In this document: positions 12,901 through 21,926 of the stretch, piece after piece
How the letters are laid out: each line of letters begins with the position of its first letter
Numbering within the stretch: the first letter of the stretch is position 1
Source of the DNA: Zea mays
Lineage: Eukaryota > Streptophyta > Magnoliopsida > Poales > Poaceae
Assembly (NCBI RefSeq): GCF_902167145.1
Contig: NC_050101.1
Span: 134,012,990 to 134,076,989 of the forward strand
DNA length: 64,000 bases
Direction: 5' to 3'
The notes under the pieces: model-generated
The model's database searches: none
What the model was told of the DNA's origin: nothing
What the model saw: only the letters and a program-made list of their open reading frames with translations
Position numbers and translations under genes: made by a program

Positions 12901-14135
12901 GGCACTTTGGCGTCTACAAGACACATGAGGTGTTGGCTGCCCACTTCTTTTGGCCTCGGATGCGCGTTGATGTTGAGCGCCTTGTTGCACGCTGCACTAC
13001 TTGTCAGAAAGCTAAGTCACGGTTGAACAACCATGGTTTGTATATGCCTTTGCATGTTCCTACTTCCCCTTGGATTGATATTTCGATGGATTTTGTTTTG
13101 GGATTGCCTAGAACTAAGAAGGGGAGGGATAGCATTTTTGTGGTTGTTGATCGATTCTCCAAAATGGCTCATTTCATACCTTGTCATAAGACTGATGATG
13201 CTAGCAATGTTGCTGAATTGTTTTTTAGAGAGATTATTCGTTTGCACGGTATTCCCAATACAATAGTCTCAGATCATGATGCTAAGTTTCTGAGTCATTT
13301 TTGGAGATCTCTGTGGAATAAATTGGGAACTAAATTGTTGTTTAGCACCACTTGTCACCCTCAGACTGATGGTCAAACTGAGGTAGTTAATCGAACTTTG
13401 TCTACCATGCTTAGGGCTGTTTTAGACAAAAATTTGAAACGTTGGGAGGATTGCTTACCTCATGTTGAGTTTGCTTATAATCATGCAACACATTCTTCTA
13501 CAAAGATGTGCCCTTTTCAAATTGTTTATGGTTACATTCCTAGGGCGCCTATTGCTTTGTTTTCGCTTGATGCTGCGGACGCCCCACACATAGATGCTCT
13601 TGCACATGTTGAACAAATGATTAATCTCCATGAACAAACTCAACAAAACATTGCTGCTGCTAATGCTAAATATCAGATTACTGGTAGTAAAGGCCCGAAA
13701 CTAGTTACTTTTGAACCTGGTGATATGGTTTGGTTGCATTTGAGAAAGGATCGTTTTCCTACTTTGCGCCGTTCTAAATTGATGCCTCGTGCTGCTGGTC
13801 CTTTTAAGGTACTAACCAAGATTAATGATAATGCTTATATCCTTGACCTGCCTGCGGAGTTTGGTGTTTCCACTAGTTTTAATGTTGCAGATTTGAAACC
13901 GTATGCGGGAGAAGATGAGGAGTTGCCGTCGAGGACGACTTCAGTTCAAGAAGGGGAGGATGATGAGGACATCAACACCAACACGAGCACATCTACACCA
14001 GCAGCACCTTCTCCAGCCCAGGCACCATCTTCCCCAGTCCAGGCGCCACCCCTTCCACCTGGGCCAGTGACTCGGGCCCGTGCAAGAGAATTGAACTACA
14101 TCATGTTGTTAAAGAACGAAGGCCCAGAAGAATAG
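9984..14135 (+). CDS. E2 copy 2 gag (C-terminal part)-pol polyprotein, 1383 codons open
   Basis: Domains in order: gag core (to about residue 115), zinc knuckle [14 protein letters not shown] (about 168), aspartic protease [13 protein letters not shown] (about 265), RT from about 490 with [12 protein letters not shown] and YFDDILIYS, RNase H with [15 protein letters not shown], and integrase with an HHCC finger (HGGGLMGH...CTTCQ) and the D-D-E core ([25 protein letters not shown]). No chromodomain is seen. The C-terminus carries FNVADLKPY and an acidic stretch [10 protein letters not shown], then a proline-rich tail, and the stop is 175 bp inside the LTR. Oddities: the usual RT motif MPFGL reads MSFGL, and SDRDAKF reads SDHDAKF. 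The first ATG (9984) is internal to gag, so translation from it would be artificial. Confidence 0.93.
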   Translation: MKHPTAIPTTWDQLKAAMRHRFVPSYYARDLLNKMQRFQQGSQSVEDYFQELQKGMIRCGILEDNDAAMARFRGGLNREIQDILDYKEYYDMTTLFEYACKAEREVQGRRSKTYSNPFAGRSSTSTSAPVPPAPSTSTTTPREKTTKRASTAPPTGRTRDIQCHRCRGFGHVIRDCPNKRTLLIRDDGEYSSASDSEEIEHALLATNHAAQAEVHVNPGDADRYESLVVQRVLSTQVALPEKNQRHTLFHTKGVVQERSIRIIIDSGSCNNLASTMLVEKLSLPTRKHPNPYHIQWLHDGGKIKITRSVRVPFSMGAYSDFVGCDVIPMEACSLLLGRPWQYDTDSLHHGRSNHYPFIFKGQKIIIHPMTPEQIVKDDLARAAITAKQLDSSPSVPSEIKLKAPVLLATRADFDDLHGAHLPCYALVCSSVLISLDDAPSLAIPPMVANLLQEYVDVFPKDLPPGLPPLRGIEHQIDLILGAQLPNRAPYRTNPDETKEIQRQVQALLDKGYIRESLSPCSVSVLLVPKKDGSWRMCVDCRAINNITIRYRYPIPRLDDMLDELSGAIIFTKIDLRSGYHQIRMKLGDEWKTAFKTEFGLCEWLVMSFGLTNAPSTFMRVMNEVLRPFIGLFVVVYFDDILIYSKSKKEHLEHLSVVFDALRAAQLFANMEKCTFCTRCVLFLGYVVTPQGIEVDSSKIAAIREWPTPTTVTQIRSFLGLAGFYRRFVRDFSSIAAPLHELTKKDVPFAWSDSQEEAFNTLKDKLTQAPLLQLPNFNKVFELECDASGIGLGAVLLQEGKPVAYFSEKLSGASLKYSTYDKELYALVRTLHTWQHYLWHREFIIHSDHEALKHIHTQTNLNRRHAKWVEFIESFPYIIKHKNGKDNVIADALSRRYTMLSQLDFKIFGLHTVKDQYVDDADFKDAFGHCINGKPWGKFHIQDGFLFRANKLCVPASSVRLLLLQEAHGGGLMGHFGVYKTHEVLAAHFFWPRMRVDVERLVARCTTCQKAKSRLNNHGLYMPLHVPTSPWIDISMDFVLGLPRTKKGRDSIFVVVDRFSKMAHFIPCHKTDDASNVAELFFREIIRLHGIPNTIVSDHDAKFLSHFWRSLWNKLGTKLLFSTTCHPQTDGQTEVVNRTLSTMLRAVLDKNLKRWEDCLPHVEFAYNHATHSSTKMCPFQIVYGYIPRAPIALFSLDAADAPHIDALAHVEQMINLHEQTQQNIAAANAKYQITGSKGPKLVTFEPGDMVWLHLRKDRFPTLRRSKLMPRAAGPFKVLTKINDNAYILDLPAEFGVSTSFNVADLKPYAGEDEELPSRTTSVQEGEDDEDINTNTSTSTPAAPSPAQAPSSPVQAPPLPPGPVTRARARELNYIMLLKNEGPEE
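13949..13960 (+). promoter_or_regulatory. E2 polypurine tract
   Basis: AGAAGGGGAGGA lies directly before the 3' LTR and would prime plus-strand DNA synthesis. It is inside the pol frame. The same tract precedes the shared LTR at 7676-7687. Confidence 0.85.
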
Positions 14136-14557
14136 ACCACCAGCCCAATTGCGGCCCATAATGGACGACCTAGGGTTGGCCGCCCCTAGGGGCTGCGCCC
14201 CCTCTCTATTTATCCAGGAGCTGCGTCTCCTTTATTTTCCGAGTTTTGTTTTAGATCTAGCTTTAGCTACCCCAGAACACACACAAATACGTGTTGTCCT
14301 CTGTGATTCAGAACTCCACCTCGAGTGATATTAAGATTGCTCGCATCTTTTTCTTGTTCGTTCTTCGATTGCGCACAGGAAACGATCTTCGTGATCAGGC
14401 CGATCTCGCAGCAGCAAGGTCGGTAACCATTGGGAGTTGGTTCAGCGATTGCATTGGCGCTTCGGGTTCGCTCGTCGTAGTCGGATCGTGAGGGTCTACT
14501 TCCACCAAATCGGAATTATCTCCACTCACCAAAAGATCGGGCACTCTAGCTCTATCA
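13961..14557 (+). repeat. E2 3' LTR (597 bp)
   Basis: Starts TGATGAGGAC and ends CTCTATCA; pairs with 7688-8284. E1 leader sequence resumes at 14558 without a gap relative to E4 29188. The LTR contains the final 175 bp of the pol frame followed by about 420 bp of non-coding sequence. Confidence 0.93.
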
Positions 14558-15127
14558 CCCCGCCTCCTCCTCCGTCGGCGGGGGAGGTGACGGGACAAAC
14601 CCGAATATTGTTCTTCCGCCACGTGGGAAGACGTCGTTGATTCCGCCGCCGGCGGGTGGGCTGACGGCCGCCATTGTCACTGTCGCGCGGCGGAGGAAGG
14701 AGTATCATGTCGTAGCTGCCGTCGAGGGACATGAACTCAAGACTCCCGAAACGGAGCACTGTCCCGGGTTGGAAAGGTTACTGGAGACTACCCATCTGGA
14801 GCTTGACGGGAAGCTATTCGTCAACACGCAGCAGGCCCCTACCTGGCGCGCCAACTGTCGGCGTTTCGACCCCGGGGGGGTCCCTGGACCGACGAGTAAA
14901 TTGTCGCCGCGTGTCCCAGCCCAGATGGGTCGGCGCGAGACGGAGCACGAAGGGGGGAAGAAAACAGGCAAAGGGGAAACCCATGGCCTTCGTGTTGCCC
15001 TGCGCCCAGGTCGGGTGCGCTTGCAGTAGGGGGTTACAAGCGTCCGCGTGGGAGAGAGAGAGAGAGCCTTGTGCACCGGCCCGTTCCCCCGCGCGGCCAA
15101 CCTTCTTGTACGAGAGCCCTGGACCTT

Positions 15128-15136
15128 CCTTTTATA
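15128..15136 (-). promoter_or_regulatory. TATA box in E1 LTR
   Basis: TATAAAAGG on the minus strand, conserved at the same place in both E4 LTRs (20674-20682 and 29756-29764). It is the probable RNA polymerase II core promoter of this family. Confidence 0.6.
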
Positions 15137-15539
15137 GACGTAAGGAGAGGGTCCAGGTGTACAATGGGGGTGTAGCAGTGTGCTAAGGTGTCTAGCGGAG
15201 AGGAGCTAGAGCCCTAAGTACATGCCGTCGTGGCAGTCGGAGAGGTTTTGGCACCCTGTTCATGTGATGTCGTGGCCGTCGGAGGAGAGCTGGAGCCCTG
15301 CGGAAGGACAACTGTCGGGGCTGTCGAGTCCTTGCTGACGTCTCCTTGCTTCCGTAAGGGGCTGAGAGCCGTCGTCGTCATGGAGCACGCGTGGCGCCAT
15401 CATTATTCGTTTACCGGGGCGAGCCAGATAGGACGTCGGTCTTGTTCCCCGTAGCCTGAGCTAGCTAGGGGTAGGGTAATGATGCCCCCCCTGTGACGTG
15501 GTCGGCCCGAGCCCTAGGTCAGGCGAGGCGGAGGCTCCT

Positions 15540-15880
15540 CCGAGGTCGAGGTTGAGTCCGAGCCCGGGGGTCGGGCGAGGCGGAGTTCGTCGTCTTCCAG
15601 AGCCGAGGCTGAGTCCGAGCCCTGGGGTCGGGCGAGGCGGAGTTCATCATCTTCCGGAGCCGAGGCTGGGTCTGAGCCCTGGGGTCAGGCGAGGCGGAGT
15701 TCGTCGTCTTCCGGAGCCGAGGCTAAGTCCGAGCCCTGGGGTCGGGCGAGGTGGAGTTCGTCTTCTTCCGGAGCCGAGGCTGAGTCCGAGCCCTGGGGTC
15801 GGGCGAAGCGGAGTCCGTCGTCCAGCGTCGAGGTTGAGCCCGAGCCCTGGGGTCGAGCGAGGCGGAGCTTCCTATGGCGC
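15540..15880. repeat. 57 bp minisatellite in E1 LTR (about 6 units)
   Basis: Units contain GGGGTCGGGCGAGGCGGAG and CTTCCGGAGCCGAGGCTGAG and repeat every 57 bp. Because 57 is divisible by 3, both strands stay open and yield repetitive Pro/Ser/Gly/Arg frames that are not genes. The same array is in both E4 LTRs (21060-21420 and 30140-30500). Confidence 0.88.
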
Positions 15881-17123
15881 CCGAGGCTGGACTTAGCTGC
15901 TGTCAGCCTCACTCTGTTGAGTGGCACAGCAGTCGGAGCGACACAGGCGACGCTGTTTTCTTGTCAGGTCGGTCAGTGGAGCGGCGAAGTGACTGCGGTC
16001 ACTTCGGCTCTGTCGACTGAAGAGCACACGTCAGGATAAGGTGTCAGGCAATCCTTGCATTAAATGCTCCTGCGATACGGTCGGTTGGCGTGGTGATCTG
16101 CCCAAGGTTGCTTCTCTGTGAAGACTGGGCCTCGGGCGAGCCAAAGGGGTGTCCGTTGCTTGAGGGGGCCCTCGGGCGAGACGTGAATCCTCCGGGGTCG
16201 GCTGCCTTTGCCCGAGGCTGGGCTCGGGCGAGGCGAGATCGTGTCCCTTGAGTGGACTGAGCCTTGACCTTAATTGCGCCCATCAGGCCTTTGCAGCTTT
16301 GTGTTGATGGGGGTTACCAGCTGAGATTAGGAGTCTTGGGGGTACCCCTAATTATGGTCCCCAACACATTTTGTTGTTTATTTATTTATGGTGCTCAGGT
16401 TGTACAAGCACTCCCCGAACCTCACAAGTCCGTTTGCAAGTGATGCACATATTTAGGGGAAGATGTGCTACAACTTGACCCTTTGAGACTAACTGTGTGC
16501 TTGAGTTTGCTTAATTTAGTCTCAAAGGAGGTTTGAAAGGGAAAAGGTGGACTTGGACCATGCAAGACTTCCACTGCACTCCGATGAAAGAGTAACTGAT
16601 TCCAAGTTCATCTTTGTACTCTTATTGCCTTTTTACTCTTAGTTGAAGATTTTGGTGAGGCAATAGGGTTAAAGGGCCAAAATTGATCCCGTTTTGGTGC
16701 TTGATGCCAAAGGGGGAGAAAATAAGGACAAAGCAACAAATGGATCAGCTACCACTTGAGAATTTCGAAAATAGAAGAATAGAGCTTTTGATTTGTCAAA
16801 AATCTCTTATTGTCTCTTTTGTCAAAAGTTGGCCTCTTGTGGTGAGAATGGTTGATTATGGGAAAAAGGGGGAGTTTTTTTATGGGAAAAAGGGGGAGTT
16901 TTTGAAATATTTGATCAATTTCTCTTGGAACAACTCTCTTTATGTCTCAACAAGTGTCTTTAACTTAGAGATAGGAAATTGAGGTTGATTTGCAAAAACA
17001 AACCAAGTGGTGGCAAAGAATGATCCAAATATGCCAAATTTGAATCAAAACAAATTTGAGTTTTCATTTGCAGTGATGTTGCACTTCTTTTAGTTGCTTT
17101 TTATTGTGTTGGCATAAATCACC

Positions 17124-17137
17124 AAAAAGGGGGAGAT
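17124..17137 (+). promoter_or_regulatory. E3 polypurine tract
   Basis: AAAAAGGGGGAGAT directly precedes the LTR start TGAAAGGG. The identical tract lies at the same place in E7 on the minus strand (49186-49199). Confidence 0.85.
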
Positions 17138-17376
17138 TGAAAGGGAAATGTGCCCTTGGGCCATTTCTAAGTATTTTGGTGATTAAGTGTCCAACACAAG
17201 TGCCTAAGAGTTAAATTGTGTCAAAGGACTCAAGAAGTGCAAATCAAGATTAAAGGTATGTTTCCAGACTTAGTACATTGTTTTGAAGACTAATGTATTG
17301 TGTCTAAGTGCTAGAAACAGGAGAAACAATTTTGGAGAAGTTGGTTGTGTACAGCCAAAAGGTTGCTCGGTCTGGG

Positions 17377-17715
17377 TGCACCGGACTGTCCGGTGGTGCA
17401 CCGGACAGTGTCCGATGCGCCAGGCTGGCGTCTGCCAACTGGCTGCTCTCGAGACTTCGACGGCGGTGTATGGCTATAATTCACCGGACTGTCCGGTGGT
17501 GCACCGGACTGTCCGGTGAGCCAACAGTCGGCCGCGTAATCCGCGCGCGACGCGTGGCAGAGCCAACGGTCAGAAGGGGGCACCAGACTGTACGGTGTGC
17601 ACCGGACAGTGTCCGGTGCACCAACGGCTCTGAACCGCCAACGGTCGGCTTCGCCAAAGAAGGAAAGAAATCCGCACCGGACAGTGTCCGGTGGTGCACC
17701 GGACTGTACGGTGCG
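17377..17715. repeat. Sirevirus LTR palindrome cluster (E3)
   Basis: Several copies of CACCGGACTGTCCGGTG and variants with an inserted TG (CACCGGACAGTGTCCGGTG) lie upstream of the TATA box. Such palindromes in the LTR are an established feature of Sireviruses and are thought to be cis-regulatory. They look like binding sites for a dimeric factor, but no factor is known to me. Confidence 0.85.
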
Positions 17716-17781
17716 CCAGGCGACAGAAGGCAAGAATTGCCTTCCTAGAATGCTCTCAACGGCTCCTAGCTGCCTTGGGGC

Positions 17782-17790
17782 TATAAAAGG
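17782..17790 (+). promoter_or_regulatory. TATA box in E3 LTR
   Basis: TATAAAAGG, followed by GACCCCTAGG, lies about 65 bp after the palindrome cluster. The same box is at 48503-48511 and 56194-56202 in E7 (minus strand). Confidence 0.65.
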
Positions 17791-18469
17791 GACCCCTAGG
17801 CACATGGAGGAGAACACTAAGCATTCTCTAAGCATTCCTAAGCACCAAGACTTCAATTCCGCGCATTCGATTCTTTGTGATAGCAACTAGAACTCCATTT
17901 GAGTAGAGAACTCTTTGAGTTGTGTTGAGAGCTCGTGTTGTGACTTGTGTGCGTATTGTCGCTCTGATTTTGTGTCTTGTGTGCGTTGCTCATCCCTCCC
18001 TTACTCCGTCCTTCTTTGTGAACATCAAAGTGTAAGGGCGAGAGGCTTCAAGTTGTGGAGATTCCTCGCGAGCGGGATAAAGTAAACAAAGCAAAACACC
18101 GTGGTATTTAAGTGGGTCTTTGGACCGCTTGAGAGGGGTTGATTGCAACCCTCGTCCGTTGGGACGCCACAACGTGGAGTAGGCAAGTGTTGAACTTGGC
18201 CGAACCACGGGATAAACCACTGTGTCTATCTGTGATTGATCTTCTTGTGGTTATCGTGTCTTGCAAGAACTCCTCTCTAGCCACTTGGCTTTATTGTGCT
18301 AACTCCTAATCAAGTTTTTGTGGCATTAAGTTTCAAGTTTTACAGGATCACCTATTCACCCCCCTCTAGGTGCTCTCATTAACTTCACGCAAGAACTTGC
18401 CAATGCTATGTGGGAAGACTATCATGCAAACACTATTTGATTGCTATGTATTTTCCAATGTCTCTATCA

Positions 18470-18645
18470 TTTGTATGGACATGTAGCATTTATTTGTATG
18501 GACATGTATCTTTTATTTGTATGAACATGTATATTTTATTCGTATGGACATATATCTTACTAAAATTTGGACATGTATGTTGCTAAAAGTTGAAATGTAT
18601 CTTTTATTTTGTATGAACATATATCTTTTATTTGTATGGATGTGT
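18470..18645 (+). repeat. Degenerate tandem repeat, about 28 bp units
   Basis: Repeats of TTTGTATGGACATGTATC and variants, AT-rich, just before the Myb-like frame. It is probably intronic or intergenic within the remnant. Confidence 0.6.
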
Positions 18646-18650
18646 AGGTC

Positions 18651-18974
18651 ATGGACAAAGAGGTAAGCAGTGTAAAAGTTGGTGGTGGACTATGTCAATG
18701 GACACCAACTAAATCCGCATTTGTGCTCACCTTTCTTAGCAACATTGTTGCTGAAGGCACTAAGGCCTCCACTGGGTTCAAGAAAATTCATCTCAATGCT
18801 TGTGCTAAGGCTCTCAATGACCATTTTAAGCTCATGAGGACAGGTGATCAAGTTGCTAATCAGTTGAAGACATGGAAGAAGTACACTAGGATCAAGTATC
18901 TTAAGAATTTGAGTAATGCACTTTGGGATGAAAATGAATTCATTGTTTCTCTAAATCATGAGCACTACAAATAA
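18651..18974 (+). pseudogene. Myb/SANT-like domain protein, first part
   Basis: 107 codons from ATG 18651. The sequence has spaced tryptophans and a basic helical pattern (QWTPTKSAFVLTFL, NDHFKLMRTGDQVANQLKTWKK), typical of the plant Myb/SANT-like DNA-binding domain found in PIF/Harbinger ORFs and related host genes. It would bind DNA in the nucleus; in transposons it helps the transposase recognise the ends. The frame stops after NHEHYK, where relatives continue, so an intron or truncation follows; the second part is at 19380-19754. Confidence 0.6.
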
Positions 18975-19180
18975 CATATGGCAGTATGAATTTTACTATC
19001 ACTTTGTATTTGATATTTTAGTGTGTACATAGTCTAAATACTTATGATCGTGTTCATGTCTTCTAATACACATGTGGCCTGAATGGATTAGAATATTTTT
19101 CAATGGCACATGTGTAGATGACTTGATGAAATTAGGCTTGAATTAAGCACTACAACTGAAACCACTAAAGGGGCTACTAT

Positions 19181-19242
19181 TCTGAAATAAGTATAATCAT
19201 ATGAATCTGAAATAAGTATAATCATATGAATCTGAAATAAGT
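19181..19242 (+). repeat. 25 bp direct repeat, 2.5 copies
   Basis: TCTGAAATAAGTATAATCAT units in tandem between the two parts of the Myb-like gene. Confidence 0.8.
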
Positions 19243-19379
19243 TCTTTATATGCAGTTTGGGTACATACAATTTATATGTTCTTTATAAGCTTTTATTATA
19301 GTATTGTCTTAAACATAGAAAGAACGTATATCCTTTTATTTTTAATAAGTGTTGCACTCACTATTAGGATCCAAAAACA

Positions 19380-19754
19380 AGGTTGATGATGAATATTTGA
19401 ACAAGTCTCTTCCATCTAACTAAAATCTTTGGCAATAGTGTTGCTACTGGCAAGCATGCAAAGAGCTCTAATGAACCACTTGGGATTGATGGGGTGAACA
19501 ATATGGCTGATGGCAATGCAGAAAGTGAGAGGATGAACCATGGGATTGATAAAAATGCTGTCAATGATGATATATCTTCTTTAGCTAGGCTAGCTAAGAG
19601 AGCCAATATTACTGATGATAGCAGAAGAAAGATTGATTGCTTAGTTGAAGCATTTGATCGTGGCAATGAAAGGCTAGCAAAGGCAATCGAGAATCCAAAC
19701 AGTGCTTTACCAGATGATTTGTTTGAAGCAATGTACAGTTTCCCAGGTTTTTAG
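19380..19754 (+). pseudogene. Myb/SANT-like protein, C-terminal part with frameshift
   Basis: A short frame (KVDDEYLNKSLPSN) stops at 19423. One base off, the sequence continues as KIFGNSVATGKHAK and then the open frame from ATG 19494 to TAG 19754 (DDISSLARLAKRANITDDS, ERLAKAIENP, EAMYSFPGF). This looks like the linker and helical C-terminal region of Myb/SANT-like transposon proteins. With the frameshift and the separated first part I regard it as a decayed gene; the function is inferred from layout, not from a recognised catalytic motif. Confidence 0.5.
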
Positions 19755-20401
19755 CTTAACCATAAGTCTCGATACTATCAGCACTTGGTTAGACATCCTA
19801 ATGATGCTCATGCTTTCGTGAATCTACCATTCGATTGGAAGCTTATGATGGTTTTCGAGTTGATTTAGTAAGAACTTCTAGTTTGTGGGTCATGGTTAGA
19901 ACTATGGTTATATGAAATATGTTTTGTCATTGTGTTATGAACTCATGTATCATGGTGGTTGGACGAAATATGGTTACACTGGTGATGAACTATGTATCTT
20001 TTATTTGTATGGTTGAAATATAGTTATGTATCATGGTGATATGAACTCATGTATTATGAGATGTTGCACGTTTGCATAAAGGAATTCGTGGTGACGAACT
20101 TTGGTCCCTGATTGTAGGTTTGCACAAGCGGTTTGCGGTTTTGTTTGGTTTGCATGAGCCATTTGCATGAGTTGTGTGCAGTTTTGTATTCAGATCATGT
20201 CATTCCGCATTCTCCGATCAAACACGGAACATAACGACTCCGCTCTGATGTGCTCTCCAACCACAAAAAAAATAAAACGACTCTATTCTACCTACCAAAC
20301 ATAGAATGAAGCGGCTCCTAAAAGTTGACATAATTGTACTAACAGGAAGAAATATGCAACGGACACTCGGGGCAGGCAACATAACATATCCCGTGCCTGC
20401 C

Positions 20402-21911
20402 TGTCGGCGTTTCGACCCCCGGGGGGTCCCTGGACCGACGAGTAAATTGTCGTCGCGTGTCCCAGCCCAGATGGGTCGGCGCGAGACGGAGCACGAAGGG
20501 GGGAAGAAAACAGGCAAAGGGGAAACCCGCGACCTTCATGTTGCCCTGCGCCCAGGTCGGGTGCGCTTGCAGTGGGGGGTTACAAGCATCCGCGTGGGAG
20601 AGAGAGAGAGAGCCTTGTGCGCTGGCCCGTTCCCCCGCGCGGCCAACCTCCTCGTACGAGAGCCCTGGACCTTCCTTTTATAGACGTAAGGAGAGGGTCC
20701 AGGTGTACAATGGGGGTGTAGCAGTGTGCTAACGTGTCTAGCAGAGAGGAGCTAGAGCCCTAAGTACAAGCCGTCGTGGCAGTCGGAGAGGTTTTGGCAC
20801 CCTGTTCATGTGATGTCGTGGCCGTCGGAGGAGAGCTGCAGCCCTGCGGAAGGACAGCTGTCGGGGCTATCGAGTCCTTGTTGACGTCTCCTTGCTTCTG
20901 TAAGGGGCTGAGAGCCGCCATCGTCATGGAGCACGCGGGGCGCCATCATTATTCGTTTACTAGGGCGAGCCAGATGGGACGCCGGTCTTGTTCCCCGTAG
21001 CCTGAGCTAGCTAGGGGTAGGGTAATGATGGCCCCCCTGTGACGTGGTCGGCACGAGCCCTAGGTCGGGCGAGGCGGAGGCTCCTCCGAGGTCGAGGTTG
21101 AGTCCGAGCCCTGGGGTCGGGCGAGGCGAAGTTCGTCGTCTTCCGGAGCCGAGGCTGAGTCCGAGCCCTGGGGTCGGGCGAGGCGGAGTTCATCATCTTC
21201 CGGAGCTGCGGCTTGGTCCGAGCCCTGGGGTCGGGCGAGGCAGAGTTCGTCGTCTTCCGGAGCCGAGGCTGAGTCCGAGCCCTGGGGTCGGGCGAGGCGG
21301 AGTTCGTCGTCTTCCGGAGCCGAGGCTGAGTCCGAGCCCTGGGGTCGGGCGAAGCGGAGTCCGTCGTCCAGCGTCGAGGTTGAGCCCGAGCCCTGGGGTC
21401 GGGCGAGGCGGAGCTTCCTATGGCGCCCAAGGCTGGACTTAGCTGTTGTCAGCCTCACTCTGTTGAGTGGCACAGCAGTCGGAGCGACGAGGCGGTGCTG
21501 TTTTCTTGTCAGGTCAGTCAGTGGAGCGGCGAAGTGACTGCGGTCACTTCGGCTCTGTCGACTGAAGAGCGCGCGTCAGGATAAGGTGTCAGGCGATCCT
21601 TGCATTAAATGCTCCTGCGATACGGTCGGTTGGCGTGGCGATCTGGACAAGGTTGCTTCTCTGCGAAGACTGGGCCTCGGGTGAGCCGAAGGGGTGTCCG
21701 TTGCTTGAGGGGGCCCTCGGGCGAGACGTGAATCCTCTGAGGTCGGCTGCCTTTGCCCGAGGCTGGGCTCAGGCGAGGCGATATCGTGTCCCTTGAGTGG
21801 ACTGAGCCTTGACCTTAATCGCGCCCATCAGGCCTTTGCAGCTTTGTGCTGATGGGGGTTACCAGCTGAGATTAGGAGTCTTGGGGGTACCCCTAATTAT
21901 GGTCCCCGACA
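20402..21911 (-). repeat. E4 3' LTR (1510 bp)
   Basis: On the minus strand it starts TGTCGGGGACCATAATTAGG at 21911 and ends at 20402. It contains the TATA box (20674-20682) and the 57 bp minisatellite (21060-21420). It pairs with 29487-30992. Confidence 0.94.
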
Positions 21912-21926
21912 GTAGCCCCCGAGCCT
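21912..21926 (-). promoter_or_regulatory. E4 polypurine tract
   Basis: On the minus strand GGCTCGGGGGCTAC lies directly before the 3' LTR. The short G-rich run ending in CTAC would prime plus-strand synthesis. Confidence 0.65.

Larger units (their letters stand above)
4219..14557 (+). mobile_element. E2: CRM-like Gypsy retrotransposon in tandem, two copies sharing one LTR
   Basis: Order: truncated internal region (4219-7687), LTR (7688-8284), complete internal region (8285-13960), LTR (13961-14557). Copy 1 aligns with copy 2 at a constant offset of 6273 bp from 4219/10492 to 8284/14557 with no indel, so the repeat unit is exactly one LTR plus one internal region. The left end starts inside gag, at its zinc knuckle, and abuts E1 gag. 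The right end ends in CA and is followed by E1 sequence CCCCG (14558-14562), the likely target site whose left copy was deleted. The gag, integrase tail and LTR-overlapping pol frame resemble the CRM lineage (centromeric retrotransposons of grasses). Confidence 0.88.
1..16366 (-). mobile_element. E1: Gypsy (Tat-type) LTR retrotransposon, left part outside the window, interrupted by E2
   Basis: Two blocks on the minus strand, 1-4213 and 14558-16366, are collinear with E4 (24600-28831 and 29188-30992). The 5' LTR is at 14856-16366 and the leader and gag follow leftwards; the window edge cuts the element inside the RNase H region. The CRM-like element E2 lies between the blocks, and 356 bp that E4 has at 28832-29187 are missing at the left junction. 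The expected flanking 5 bases on the right are CATTT (16367-16371); the partner is outside the window. I assign it to Gypsy from the RT and RNase H sequence and the element structure. The Tat lineage is inferred from the extra RNase H motif FFDGS and the protease motif DGGSS. Confidence 0.9.
14856..16366 (-). repeat. E1 5' LTR (1511 bp)
   Basis: On the minus strand it begins TGTTGGGGACCATAATTAG (16366) and ends CGCCGACA (14856). The primer-binding region follows leftwards (GTTGGCGCGCCAGGTAGGGG, 14836-14855). It matches both E4 LTRs along its length. The end reads CCAACA where E4 has CCGACA, one mutation in the terminal inverted repeat. Confidence 0.92.
16367..18378 (+). mobile_element. E3: 3' end of a Sirevirus (Copia), plus strand; the rest is left of the window
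   Basis: Contains the non-coding region upstream of the 3' LTR (16367-17137) and the LTR (17138-18378). It matches the corresponding parts of E7 read on the opposite strand. E1 inserted at 16366/16367, so the coding part of E3 must lie beyond the left end of E1. The upstream region has AGGGGGAG motifs at about 16707, 16868, 16893 and 17126, including a tandem duplication of TATGGGAAAAAGGGGGAG. Multiple polypurine-like copies are a known Sirevirus mark. Confidence 0.88.
17138..18378 (+). repeat. E3 3' LTR (1241 bp)
   Basis: Starts TGAAAGGGAAATGTGCCC and ends CTAGGTGCTCTCA, the same termini as E7 apart from a few bases. A cluster of CACCGGAC...GTCCGGTG palindromes lies at about 17377-17715, followed by a TATA box. 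The flanking TTAAC (18379-18383) is the likely target duplication; its partner is outside the window. Confidence 0.9.
18379..20401 (+). mobile_element. Degenerate PIF/Harbinger-like transposon remnant
   Basis: The stretch between E3 and E4 starts with a short frame ending ELANAMWEDYHANTI at TGA 18438-18440. This resembles the C-terminal end of plant Harbinger-type transposases. A Myb/SANT-like frame follows on the same strand. Plant PIF/Pong elements carry such a pair: a DDE transposase and a Myb-like DNA-binding protein. The left part was separated by E3. The right part (19860-20400) has no frame and shows repeats of GTTTGCA and GGTTTGCATGAG that could be subterminal. I cannot place a terminal inverted repeat, so the class is inferred from the proteins. 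Confidence 0.5.

Noticed and set aside
15498..15927. Repetitive Pro/Ser/Gly-rich frames on both strands (also at 21011-21473 and 30107-30554)
   Set aside because: Translation of the 57 bp LTR minisatellite, whose length is a multiple of 3; no start context and no domain.
17308..17890. Frames with repeated HRTVR/CTGLSG wording (also 48403-48983 and 56094-56674)
   Set aside because: Translation of the Sirevirus LTR palindromes, not genes.
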